A DNA stretch of 5,850 nt from an uncultured bacterium (GTDB lineage Bacteria; Desulfobacterota; Desulfobulbia; Desulfobulbales; Desulfobulbaceae): contig CAIMMA010000161.1 of NCBI GenBank assembly GCA_903842475.1, positions 1 through 5,850 on the forward strand. Direction: 5' to 3'. This document shows, one piece after another, positions 1 through 5,850 of this stretch; position 1 is the stretch's first letter; each line of letters starts with the position of its first letter. The notes under the pieces are model-generated. The model worked only from the letters and a program-made list of their open reading frames with translations, did no database searches and was not told where the DNA came from. The position numbers were made by a program, and so were the translations under genes.

Positions 1-255
1 CAATGTCAGGAGGCTGAAAAGGTCTTTGTGATCGGTGGCGAACAATTGTATCGCCTGGCTCTGCCTTTAGCCCGAACCCTGATCCTCACCATGATCGACC
101 GGGAATACCCGGGCGATGCCTGGTTTCCCGACTTTTCCGAACTGCCGTTTCTCCTGATCGAACGGCGTGTGTTGACCACCGTCCCCCCGGTGACGGTTTG
201 TACCTATCGACGAACCGAACCAACCGCTGCCGCGGGTGCAACTCTGCCCGCCTGA
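1..255 (+). CDS. folA: Dihydrofolate reductase, C-terminal part (5' end outside window)
   Basis: This is the last 84 codons of a dihydrofolate reductase, the cytoplasmic enzyme that reduces dihydrofolate to tetrahydrofolate with NADPH. The frame is open from base 1 and ends at TGA 253-255. The family signature is clear: VFVIGGEQLYRLALPLA is the NADPH-binding Gly-Gly strand and helix, followed by LILTMID and the GDAWFPDF segment (E. coli has LTHIDAEVEGDTHFPDY at the same place). The closing beta strand is VTVCTYRRTEP, and a short Ala-rich tail of about ten residues follows that many homologues lack. The catalytic acidic residue and the start lie upstream and cannot be judged. It lies 66 bp before rsmE on the same strand, so co-transcription is likely. 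The internal GTG at 28 is not a start, because homology extends upstream of it. I am sure of the family; thymidylate-synthase fusion or plasmid-type reductases do not fit as well. Confidence 0.93.
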   Translation, partial: QCQEAEKVFVIGGEQLYRLALPLARTLILTMIDREYPGDAWFPDFSELPFLLIERRVLTTVPPVTVCTYRRTEPTAAAGATLPA

Positions 256-321
256 ACCGAATTTTCCACGCAGCGCAACTGGGGAATGGTATGCATTCGC
301 TTTTTATGCTACATAGGACCG

Positions 322-1062
322 ATGCGACGCTTTTATCTGCCCCATACCGCCATTCAGGCCGACCAGATCCAACTCACCGGGCCCGAGGCGCGCCATATCA
401 GCTCGGTACTCCGCCTCAAGCCGGGGCAAAACGTGGAGTTTTTTGACGGCACGGGCACCGTGTATACCAGCGTACTGGTCACCACCACCAAAAATCTGGT
501 TACCGCCGCCATTACCGCGGTCCATCAGCATGCCGATGCCTCGACCTCATCCCTCACCGTGGCCCAATGTCTGCTCAAGGGGAAAAAGATGGACTTATTG
601 ATCCAGAAGGCCACTGAACTCGGGGTTACCACCTTTCTGCCCGTGATATCGAAGTATTGCGAGAATCACGGCGACCGGGAACATCAGGAACAGCGCTGGC
701 AGCGGATCATGATCGAGGCCTGCAAGCAATGCCGGCGCACGGTCCCAATGGTCATTGAACCTGTCCAGGCGCTTGACCATGTCGATTTCTCCGATTGCAG
801 CCATCGTCTGGCCGCCTGGGAGCTGGAAACCGAGACCGGACTGCCGACCGTTTTCGTCCAGCAACCGGGTACCATCTGTCTGTTCCTTGGCCCGGAGGGC
901 GGCTTGCATGACGAGGATCTCCAATGGCTGCACCGATGGGGGTTCACCACCTTTTCCCTGGGCTCCAAGATCCTCCGCGGCGAAACCGCCACGCTTGCCG
1001 CCATTGCCATCGTCCAATATCTCACCGGCACCTTGCAGCCAGCTGCAGCTGCCGGCGTGTAA
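322..1062 (+). CDS. rsmE: 16S rRNA (uracil(1498)-N3)-methyltransferase RsmE
   Basis: RsmE is a SAM-dependent SPOUT (trefoil-knot) methyltransferase that methylates N3 of U1498 in helix 44 of 16S rRNA on the 30S subunit. The product is 246 aa, close to the usual 240-250. The N-terminal PUA-like part has MRRFYLP and HISSVLRLKPG (residues 25-35). The knot domain has KMDLLIQKATELGV (89-102), EACKQCRR (132-139), the SAM-loop motif GPEGG (190-194) and LGSKILRGETA (213-223). I chose the ATG at 322 because homologues begin with M-R-R-F-Y/F. An in-frame ATG at 286 would add twelve residues (MVCIRFLCYIGP) unlike the family. The AGGA at 315-318 is only three bases from the chosen start, so the ribosome site does not decide it. 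The tail QPAAAAGV is low-complexity. It lies 66 bp after folA and 65 bp before dtd, on the same strand. Confidence 0.93.
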   Translation: MRRFYLPHTAIQADQIQLTGPEARHISSVLRLKPGQNVEFFDGTGTVYTSVLVTTTKNLVTAAITAVHQHADASTSSLTVAQCLLKGKKMDLLIQKATELGVTTFLPVISKYCENHGDREHQEQRWQRIMIEACKQCRRTVPMVIEPVQALDHVDFSDCSHRLAAWELETETGLPTVFVQQPGTICLFLGPEGGLHDEDLQWLHRWGFTTFSLGSKILRGETATLAAIAIVQYLTGTLQPAAAAGV

Positions 1063-1127
1063 CCGCAGCCCATGGATACGTACTCTTTCATGCCATCGTC
1101 TAATTTTTTCAGAAGCGGCCATTACCA

Positions 1128-1577
1128 ATGAGAGCAGTCATTCAACGGGTCAGCCGGGCCCGGGTCGAGGTGGACACCACCGTGACCGGGGCGATCGGTG
1201 CCGGGCTGGTTGTCCTCCTGTCCATCCACCGCGACGATACCGAAAAGGACCTGGTCTGGATGGTGGAAAAAATCCAGCATCTGCGCATTTTTGACGATCA
1301 CCAGGGGTTTATGAACCGCTCGGTGCTGGAAACCAACGGCGAACTCCTGGTCGTCTCCCAATTCACCCTTCACGGTGATTGTCGCAAAGGTCGTCGTCCC
1401 TCCTGGACCGCATCGGCTCCGCCGGAGCTGGCCAAACAGCTTTACGACCATTTTATCGCCGCCTGCCGGCAACGCGGCATCCCCACCCAGGCCGGGGTTT
1501 TTCAGGCAATGATGGAGGTTTCCTTGATAAACTCAGGCCCGGTGACCATTCTTCTCGATTCCCATAAAACTTTCTGA
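1128..1577 (+). CDS. dtd: D-aminoacyl-tRNA deacylase
   Basis: Dtd removes D-amino acids (and glycine mischarged on tRNA-Ala) from tRNA in the cytoplasm and so proofreads chirality in translation. The 149-aa length fits the family (about 145-150). It starts MRAVIQRVSRARV, the standard N-terminus. The active-site motif SQFT is at residues 77-80 within LLVVSQFTLHGDCRKGRRPSW, with Thr80 at the expected position. The Gly-cisPro motif is NSGPVT (135-140), with Gly137-Pro138 intact; most members I recall have NDGPVT, so Ser136 is a mild departure. Ser32 in LLSIHRDD sits where a glycine is usual. Neither change touches the Gly-Pro pair that enforces chirality, so activity is expected. No strong Shine-Dalgarno sequence precedes the ATG; the start rests on homology. 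The peptidase gene begins only 12 bp after the stop, which argues for one transcript. Confidence 0.95.
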   Translation: MRAVIQRVSRARVEVDTTVTGAIGAGLVVLLSIHRDDTEKDLVWMVEKIQHLRIFDDHQGFMNRSVLETNGELLVVSQFTLHGDCRKGRRPSWTASAPPELAKQLYDHFIAACRQRGIPTQAGVFQAMMEVSLINSGPVTILLDSHKTF

Positions 1578-1589
1578 CAACGGACCCCT

Positions 1590-4517
1590 ATGAACGATTT
1601 TACCATCGGCTCTACGTATCACGGATTTGTGCTTGAACGTCAGGAACTGATTCCTGAGATTAATTCCACCGTCCTGCTGTTTACCCACGCCGTACTCGGC
1701 TGCCAGGCGGTGGCCATAAAAAACCAGGATCCCAACAAGACCTTTTGCGTCTCGTTCATGACCGTCCCGGAGGACTCCACCGGGGTCGCCCATATCCTCG
1801 AGCATTCGGTGCTGATGGGATCAAAAAAATATCCGGTCAAGGATGTCTTCGGAGAGATCAATAAGGGGGGGCTGATGACCTTCCTCAATGCCATGACCGG
1901 GGCTGATACCACCTGGTATCCCTTTGCGACTCGCAATCTCAAAGAATATTTCAACATCATGGATGTGTATTGCGATGTGGTCTTCCATCCCCTGCTGCTC
2001 CAATCCACCTTTGAACAGGAAGGCTGGCATTATCATCTCGAGACCGAGACCGACACTCTTCAGTTTAAGGGAGTGGTGCTCAACGAGATGAAAGGGGCCT
2101 TTTCCGACCCCACCCGCGCGCTCTTTTATCACACCTTTCGCGGCCTGATGCCCGAGTCGACCTATGCCCATGAATCCGGCGGCGATCCGCGATGCATCCC
2201 CGAACTGACCTACGAACAGTTCGTCGCTTTTCACAGTTCCCATTATCATCCTGCCAATAGCACCTTTTTCTTCTATGGGGATGCTCCGCTCGAGCAGGAA
2301 CTGGCCTTTGTCCAGGATAATTTTCTGGTACAATTCCCCAATCCTGTACCCAAGGCACGGATCAGGGAGGGCAACGATGTCACCGCGCCTGTGCTGATCG
2401 AAGAAAGTTATCCGGTGCAGCCCGGCACCGCCATTGAGCAAAAAACCTTTATGGCCATCAGTTCCGCCGTGGGCACCATCCACGACCGGAAACGTAATGC
2501 CGCTTTTCAGATCATCGCCAATATTTTATATAATTCCGACGGCTCGCCACTCAAAAAAGCCATTGTTAATGCAAATTTGTGCAAAGATTTCGGTGGATTG
2601 TTTCTTAGCAATTCCAGTCTGAAAACCCTGATGATCACCTATCTGATCGGCAGTGATCAGGAAAAGCGAGAGCATTTCCTGGCGCTCTACAAGACCACCC
2701 TGACCCGGATGGTCGATGCCGGACTGGACCGTGATCTGGTGCTTTCCGAATTGAACAAATACGAGTTTAGTGTACGGGAAGAGATGAACAAGGCCCAGCG
2801 CGGACTGGATCTGATCAACAAAGCTCTGCCGGCCATAAAGCATCAGCTGGAGCTCTTTGATGCCCTGCGGATCGATGCCCTGTTGGCCGAAATTCGCCGG
2901 GATGCTGTGGGAAATGGGTATTTTGAACAGTTGATCCGGTCCTGTCTGCTGGATAATCCAGCCACGGTCACGGTGACCCTGAGCCCGGATCCGGCCAAGA
3001 TGGAAGAAAATGTGCGCGATGAGCAGCAGCGTCTGGATTCGTATACCCAATCGCTTGATGTGGTTGGCCGCCGCAATCTGGTGGCGCACACCCAGGAACT
3101 GATGGCTTTGCAGGCAACCCAGAACTCCGCTGATGAGTTGCGCCGCCTCCCTCGTCTTTCCTTGGGCGATCTGGACCTCAAACCGCCCATCCACGTGGTG
3201 CAGCCAACCACCCTCGCCGGAACGCCGCTGCTGATCAGCAACCTGGAGACCAACGGTATCTGCTACCTCGATTTCGGCCTCGATTGTTCAGGGGTTTCGG
3301 CTGACCTGCTGCCCTACCTGGATCTGTTTGCCACCGTGCTTACCGAAATCGGCACCGCACACAAAGATTACATGCAGTTCGCCAAGGCCGTCAATCTCTG
3401 TACCGGCGATTTTTCCCATTCCTTCCAGGTCTATGTCCGCGCCGACGCCCGGAATTCGGTCCGACCGATCCTTTGGCTGCATATCAAGGCGCTCTCCGGC
3501 TACCTTGAACAGGCGATCGCGTTGCTGACCGAGGTGCTGACCTCCGTGGATTTTTCAGACCACCAGCACATCGAAGAGATTATTCAGCGTGAATATGCCT
3601 GGGCCGAACATTCGGTCCAGAGCGAGGGCTATTCGCTGGCCTCGACCAGGGCTTTTTCCCACCTGAGCACCGCCGGCCAGTACAATGAATATGTCCATGG
3701 CCTCCATGCCTACCAGCATCTGAAACAGTTGGCTGGTCAGTACCCGGCAGAGGAAGCAAAACTCCTGGCCGCGCTGCAGGAGCTTCGCCAGTTGCTGTTC
3801 CGTCGCTCCGGGCTGATAGTTTCCATCACGGCCGATGATAAAGACCTTACCCAATTTCAGAGGCTGGTCCCGGCAGTTATCCAGAACCTTCCCGATGTGC
3901 CGGTGGCGTCCGTCTCGCCGAAATTTTTGGCCAGCCCCATTACCAATCAGGCCTTCACCACCTCGGCGGAAATCGTCTATAATGTCCAGGCCTGCACATT
4001 GTTTCCATCCGCCGCGCAGTATAACGGTTCCTTCGAGGTGCTCAGGACCTGGTTATCCCGGGACTACCTTTGGAATACCGTTCGTCAGATGGGCGGGGCC
4101 TATGGCTGTTTTATCCAGTTCAACCATCTCACCGGCAACTTCGGGATGGTCAGCTACCGCGATCCCCAGGTCAGGAAAACCTATGCGACCTACGAGGCCC
4201 TGCCCGGTATTATCGGCGCCCTGGATCTTTCCGAGGAGTCGCTCCACCAGTTGATCATCGGGGCCTACGGCGGCTTCAACCCCCACATGGGGCCTGCCTC
4301 ACGCGGCGCGTCGGCCCGCAACGATTATCTTTCCGGAATTACCCCGGCTTTTCGGCAGCAACGGATTGAAGAAATTCTGGCCACTTCAGCCCAAGACCTC
4401 CGCGGTTTTGCCCCCTTGTTCGAACAACTTCAGGCCACCCGGTTCCGGGCAACCATTGGCAACCGGGAACGGATCGAACAGGACCAAGACCTCTTTGGAG
4501 AATTACTCGAGATTTAA
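1590..4517 (+). CDS. M16C zinc metallopeptidase, presequence protease (PreP/Cym1) type
   Basis: This is a 975-aa M16C peptidase, the length of PreP/Cym1 enzymes, whose two homologous halves close like a clamshell and cut unfolded peptides of roughly 10-65 residues. The inverted zinc motif HxxEH is HILEH at residues 68-72 within AHILEHSVLMGSKKYPVKD. NEMKGAF supplies the likely third zinc ligand, Glu166, 94 residues past His72, matching the spacing in plant and human PreP. The linker (about 400-520) is helical and charged, as in the M16C-associated domain. The C-terminal half keeps GGAYG (835-839), SYRDP (855-859) and YLSGIT from Tyr913. No signal peptide or membrane segment is visible, so a cytoplasmic location is inferred. 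In organelles the family degrades targeting peptides; the bacterial substrate is probably free peptides or cleaved signal peptides, but nothing here shows which. The alternatives, insulinase or pitrilysin (M16A), fit less well because of the SVLMGSKKYPVKD segment and overall length. Confidence 0.93.
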   Translation: MNDFTIGSTYHGFVLERQELIPEINSTVLLFTHAVLGCQAVAIKNQDPNKTFCVSFMTVPEDSTGVAHILEHSVLMGSKKYPVKDVFGEINKGGLMTFLNAMTGADTTWYPFATRNLKEYFNIMDVYCDVVFHPLLLQSTFEQEGWHYHLETETDTLQFKGVVLNEMKGAFSDPTRALFYHTFRGLMPESTYAHESGGDPRCIPELTYEQFVAFHSSHYHPANSTFFFYGDAPLEQELAFVQDNFLVQFPNPVPKARIREGNDVTAPVLIEESYPVQPGTAIEQKTFMAISSAVGTIHDRKRNAAFQIIANILYNSDGSPLKKAIVNANLCKDFGGLFLSNSSLKTLMITYLIGSDQEKREHFLALYKTTLTRMVDAGLDRDLVLSELNKYEFSVREEMNKAQRGLDLINKALPAIKHQLELFDALRIDALLAEIRRDAVGNGYFEQLIRSCLLDNPATVTVTLSPDPAKMEENVRDEQQRLDSYTQSLDVVGRRNLVAHTQELMALQATQNSADELRRLPRLSLGDLDLKPPIHVVQPTTLAGTPLLISNLETNGICYLDFGLDCSGVSADLLPYLDLFATVLTEIGTAHKDYMQFAKAVNLCTGDFSHSFQVYVRADARNSVRPILWLHIKALSGYLEQAIALLTEVLTSVDFSDHQHIEEIIQREYAWAEHSVQSEGYSLASTRAFSHLSTAGQYNEYVHGLHAYQHLKQLAGQYPAEEAKLLAALQELRQLLFRRSGLIVSITADDKDLTQFQRLVPAVIQNLPDVPVASVSPKFLASPITNQAFTTSAEIVYNVQACTLFPSAAQYNGSFEVLRTWLSRDYLWNTVRQMGGAYGCFIQFNHLTGNFGMVSYRDPQVRKTYATYEALPGIIGALDLSEESLHQLIIGAYGGFNPHMGPASRGASARNDYLSGITPAFRQQRIEEILATSAQDLRGFAPLFEQLQATRFRATIGNRERIEQDQDLFGELLEI

Positions 4518-4534
4518 ACGGGTTCCCGAATCGT

Positions 4535-4918
4535 TCACCCTGGAGGAGTTGACAGCTTTTCGACCACCTGGTTGTAATACTGCCCATCCTCACCAAGCTG
4601 GATCGCCCTTCCCATACGGCCTTCCAGCTTGGTTTTCAGGCAGCTGATTTTTCTCAATTGTCTGACCTTCTCTTTTTCATCCGTACAGGTGGCTAGTAAC
4701 TGCTCGATCCGGGTGATTTCTTTCTGCAGGGTTATTTCCTCGGGCACGTATCCGGCATTTTTCAGCAGCCGGTAGGCCATCCGTAAATCTTCGGGCACAT
4801 CGGCCATGTCATCCGGCGGCAACGGTTTATTTTTCCAGTGGCTCAGGTCGGCCAAGGTTCCCTCGCTGATGGCCTGTTGAATTTTTCGTTCCGCGATGGT
4901 TTGGATAATTGCAAGCAT
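4535..4918 (-). CDS. DUF1992 / DnaJC28 conserved-domain protein
   Basis: This is a 127-aa protein of the DUF1992 family, named after the conserved region of DnaJ homologue subfamily C member 28. No J domain (no HPD motif) is present, as is normal for bacterial members. The conserved block covers residues 5-70: AERKIQQAISEGTLADL, then KPLPPDDMADVPEDLRMAYR and LLKNAGYVPEEITLQKEI. Many relatives have a Gly-Lys-Gly-Lys-Pro-Leu stretch; here it is S-H-W-K-N-K-P-L. Residues 63-105 are rich in Glu, Lys, Leu and Arg and look like a coiled coil, and the C-terminus is unremarkable. No membrane segment or signal peptide is seen, so it is probably cytoplasmic. The molecular function is unknown. The ATG start is supported by AGGAGA at 4931-4936 (minus strand), a slightly long 12 bases upstream; no other in-frame start lies between them. 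It converges on the peptidase gene with a 17-bp gap. Confidence 0.88.
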   Translation of the reverse strand: MLAIIQTIAERKIQQAISEGTLADLSHWKNKPLPPDDMADVPEDLRMAYRLLKNAGYVPEEITLQKEITRIEQLLATCTDEKEKVRQLRKISCLKTKLEGRMGRAIQLGEDGQYYNQVVEKLSTPPG

Positions 4919-4937
4919 TGGGTCTGACGTTCTCCTC

Positions 4938-4964
4938 TTGTGCTGCCCTGGATTCTGCTAAAAT
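4938..4964 (+). promoter_or_regulatory. Candidate sigma-70 promoter with extended -10
   Basis: In the divergent spacer, TAAAAT at 4959-4964 is preceded by TGC at 4956-4958, which gives an extended -10 (TGN) arrangement. A weak -35 candidate, TTGTGC at 4938-4943, lies 15 bases upstream, shorter than the ideal 17. A start of transcription near 4971 would give a leader of about 53 bases for the gene at 5024. This is a pattern match by eye, and it also overlaps the upstream region of the minus-strand gene. Confidence 0.4.
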
Positions 4965-4978
4965 ACACCTTAATTTGG

Positions 4979-4998
4979 GGCCAGGTCCTACCCTGGCC
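4979..4998. repeat. Inverted repeat, 7-bp stem with 6-base loop, in the leader
   Basis: GGCCAGG at 4979-4985 and CCTGGCC at 4992-4998 are perfect reverse complements separated by TCCTAC. In RNA the stem could be extended by two G-U pairs. It begins about eight bases after the predicted transcription start and ends 25 bases before the ATG at 5024. There is no T-run after it on the + strand, so it is not an intrinsic terminator. It may be an mRNA 5' hairpin or an operator half-site pair; chance is also possible. Confidence 0.45.
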
Positions 4999-5013
4999 TT
5001 CCCCTATTGCACT

Positions 5014-5017
5014 GGAG
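5014..5017 (+). promoter_or_regulatory. Ribosome binding site for the gene at 5024
   Basis: GGAG lies six bases before ATG 5024. It decides the start: the same frame is open back to an ATG at 4940, but starting there would place 28 residues ahead of the positively charged MKKR and spoil a standard signal peptide. Confidence 0.75.
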
Positions 5018-5023
5018 AATACT

Positions 5024-5850
5024 ATGAAAAAACGATGGGCTCCAGCAGTAACCGTGGTTTTGATCTTGCTCAGCTCGCTCGCCTTCGGCGGTGATCTGCC
5101 TTGTGAAACGCATCTTCCCTTCAAGGAGGTGACCATTCACTATGAACTCAAAGGTTCGGAAAAAGGAGTCGAAACCTTATATATCCGTGATTACGGCAAA
5201 GTCCGTGCTGAACACCATAAAGCATCAACTACTATTATGGGCATGACCTAAACAACCGAAACCCTTGAGCTCACGGATCCCGACTGGGTGACCACCTACA
5301 ATCTCAGCGAAAAAACCGGTGAAAAAATCACCAATCCGCAAAAACTGTATCGCAAGGCCTATAACAATTACAGTGCCGAGGAAAAGAAGAATTTTACAAA
5401 GAATTCCCAAGAACTCGGCCATTCAATGATGGGGAATTTCGGGGGATCGGTGCAGCAGAGCAGCGCCAAAATCCTGGGCTACGATTGCGATGTTACCACT
5501 GTTGGCGGCATGTCGACCGTCTACCTCCTGCACGGTACGGATATTCCCCTGAAGTCAGAGGTCGCGGTCATGGGCATGACCAGCACCAACATCGCCACCA
5601 GGATTGATAGCAGCGCTGCTGTCCCGGATAGCGCTTTCACGCCCCCGGTCGGTATCAGTGCCCAGTTGAATCAGGAAATGGAAGCCATGATGGCTGAAAC
5701 CATCCACCAGGTCATGGATACCCTGAAGCAACCCGATGGGGCCAAAGTCATGCAGCAATCCAGTCAAGGGATGATGCCGGCCGGCGCCACGCAGCAAGGC
5801 ATGGGGGGCAGTCCTCCCGCGGATCAGGCGGCGCAGCAGCAGATGCTCCA
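5024..5850 (+). pseudogene. Exported DUF4412/LolA-like protein gene, interrupted by in-frame TAA; 3' end outside window
   Basis: The reading frame starts at ATG 5024 with a Sec signal peptide: MKKR, a hydrophobic core (AVTVVLILLSSLAF) and probable cleavage near residue 24 (AFG before GDLP). It is not a lipoprotein, because Cys29 lacks a lipobox. After 75 codons a TAA (5249-5251) interrupts it, yet the frame stays open for a further 199 codons to the window edge. The part after the stop keeps the family look: ELTDPDWVTTYNL, then AKILGYDCDV, a hydrophobic strand and DIPLKSEVAVMGMT, then AVPDSAFTPPVGI. This pattern recalls DUF4412-type periplasmic proteins of a LolA/LolB-like beta fold, a match made from memory. 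The tail from 5675 is rich in Met and Gln. CAA to TAA at codon 76 is the simplest cause. As written, only a 75-residue fragment would be made; no good ribosome site precedes the later in-frame GTG 5288 or ATG 5426. Function is unknown. Confidence 0.72.
5249..5251 (+). other. In-frame TAA interrupting the exported protein gene
   Basis: The stop falls between TIMGMT and TTETLELTDPDWV, in the middle of what reads as one continuous domain. UAA is not a codon used for selenocysteine (UGA) or pyrrolysine (UAG), so known recoding does not explain it. The base after the stop is A, which is not a known readthrough-prone context. Reversal to CAA (Gln) needs one base. Confidence 0.8.

Noticed and set aside
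305..310. TATGCT just before rsmE, as a -10 box of a separate promoter
   Set aside because: There is no acceptable -35 at 16-18 bases upstream (282-288 does not resemble TTGACA), and the leader would be only a few bases long.
286..321. Upstream ATG at 286 as the rsmE start
   Set aside because: The twelve extra residues do not resemble the family, and the GGGGA before it abuts the ATG with no spacer.
1040..1051. Perfect 12-base palindrome CAGCTGCAGCTG near the end of rsmE
   Set aside because: It is explained by repeated Pro-Ala-Ala codons in a low-complexity tail and is not near a promoter or T-run that would give it a role.
1101..1107. T-run between rsmE and dtd, as an intrinsic terminator
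   Set aside because: No GC-rich hairpin directly precedes it; the run alone is not enough.
595..1128. Long minus-strand frame opposite rsmE
   Set aside because: It is antisense to a well-supported gene, resembles no family, and comes from the codon bias of the + strand gene.
2526..3194. Minus-strand frame of 222 codons opposite the M16C gene (and another at 1821-2483)
   Set aside because: Both mirror a conserved peptidase frame and have no recognisable motifs or ribosome site.
4519..4528. CGGGTTCCCG palindrome between the convergent peptidase and DUF1992 genes, as a bidirectional terminator
   Set aside because: The stem is at most four pairs with a two-base loop, and no T-run follows on either strand.
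4959..4966. TATTTT on the minus strand as the promoter of the DUF1992 gene
   Set aside because: The -35 region opposite is GC-rich and unlike the consensus; evidence is too weak to list.
5249..5251. Selenocysteine or pyrrolysine recoding at the in-frame stop
   Set aside because: The codon is TAA, not TGA or TAG, and no downstream insertion-element hairpin is apparent.

Overview
The window reads as an ordinary chromosomal segment of a Gram-negative bacterium with moderately high GC content (mid-50s percent by eye). The gene set and protein style resemble Desulfobacterota, perhaps the Desulfobulbales, but this is an impression from the proteins and gene order, not a search result. No mobile element, CRISPR array, tRNA or rRNA is visible, and the genes fill nearly the whole window.

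Positions 1-4517 hold four genes on the + strand that probably form one transcription unit. They are the C-terminal end of dihydrofolate reductase (folA, start outside the window), the 16S rRNA U1498 methyltransferase rsmE, the D-aminoacyl-tRNA deacylase dtd, and a 975-residue M16C zinc metallopeptidase of the presequence protease type. Gaps are 66, 65 and 12 bp. Three of the four concern folate supply or translation upkeep (rRNA modification and clearing of mischarged tRNA). The peptidase would degrade short peptides in the cytoplasm.

Positions 4535-4918 hold a convergent - strand gene for a small DUF1992 (DnaJC28-conserved-domain) protein. It ends 17 bp from the end of the peptidase gene. 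A 105-bp divergent spacer follows. It carries a candidate extended -10 promoter and a 7-bp hairpin, and leads into a + strand gene at 5024 that runs off the window. That gene encodes an exported protein resembling the DUF4412 / LolA-like periplasmic group.

The most notable point is in this last gene. A TAA at 5249-5251 stops the reading frame after 75 codons, yet the same frame then stays open for 199 codons to the window edge and its translation looks like the natural continuation of the protein. A single C-to-T change (CAA to TAA) would explain it, so this is a recent nonsense mutation, a sequencing error or, less likely, readthrough. I found no convincing evidence of an undescribed multi-gene system here.
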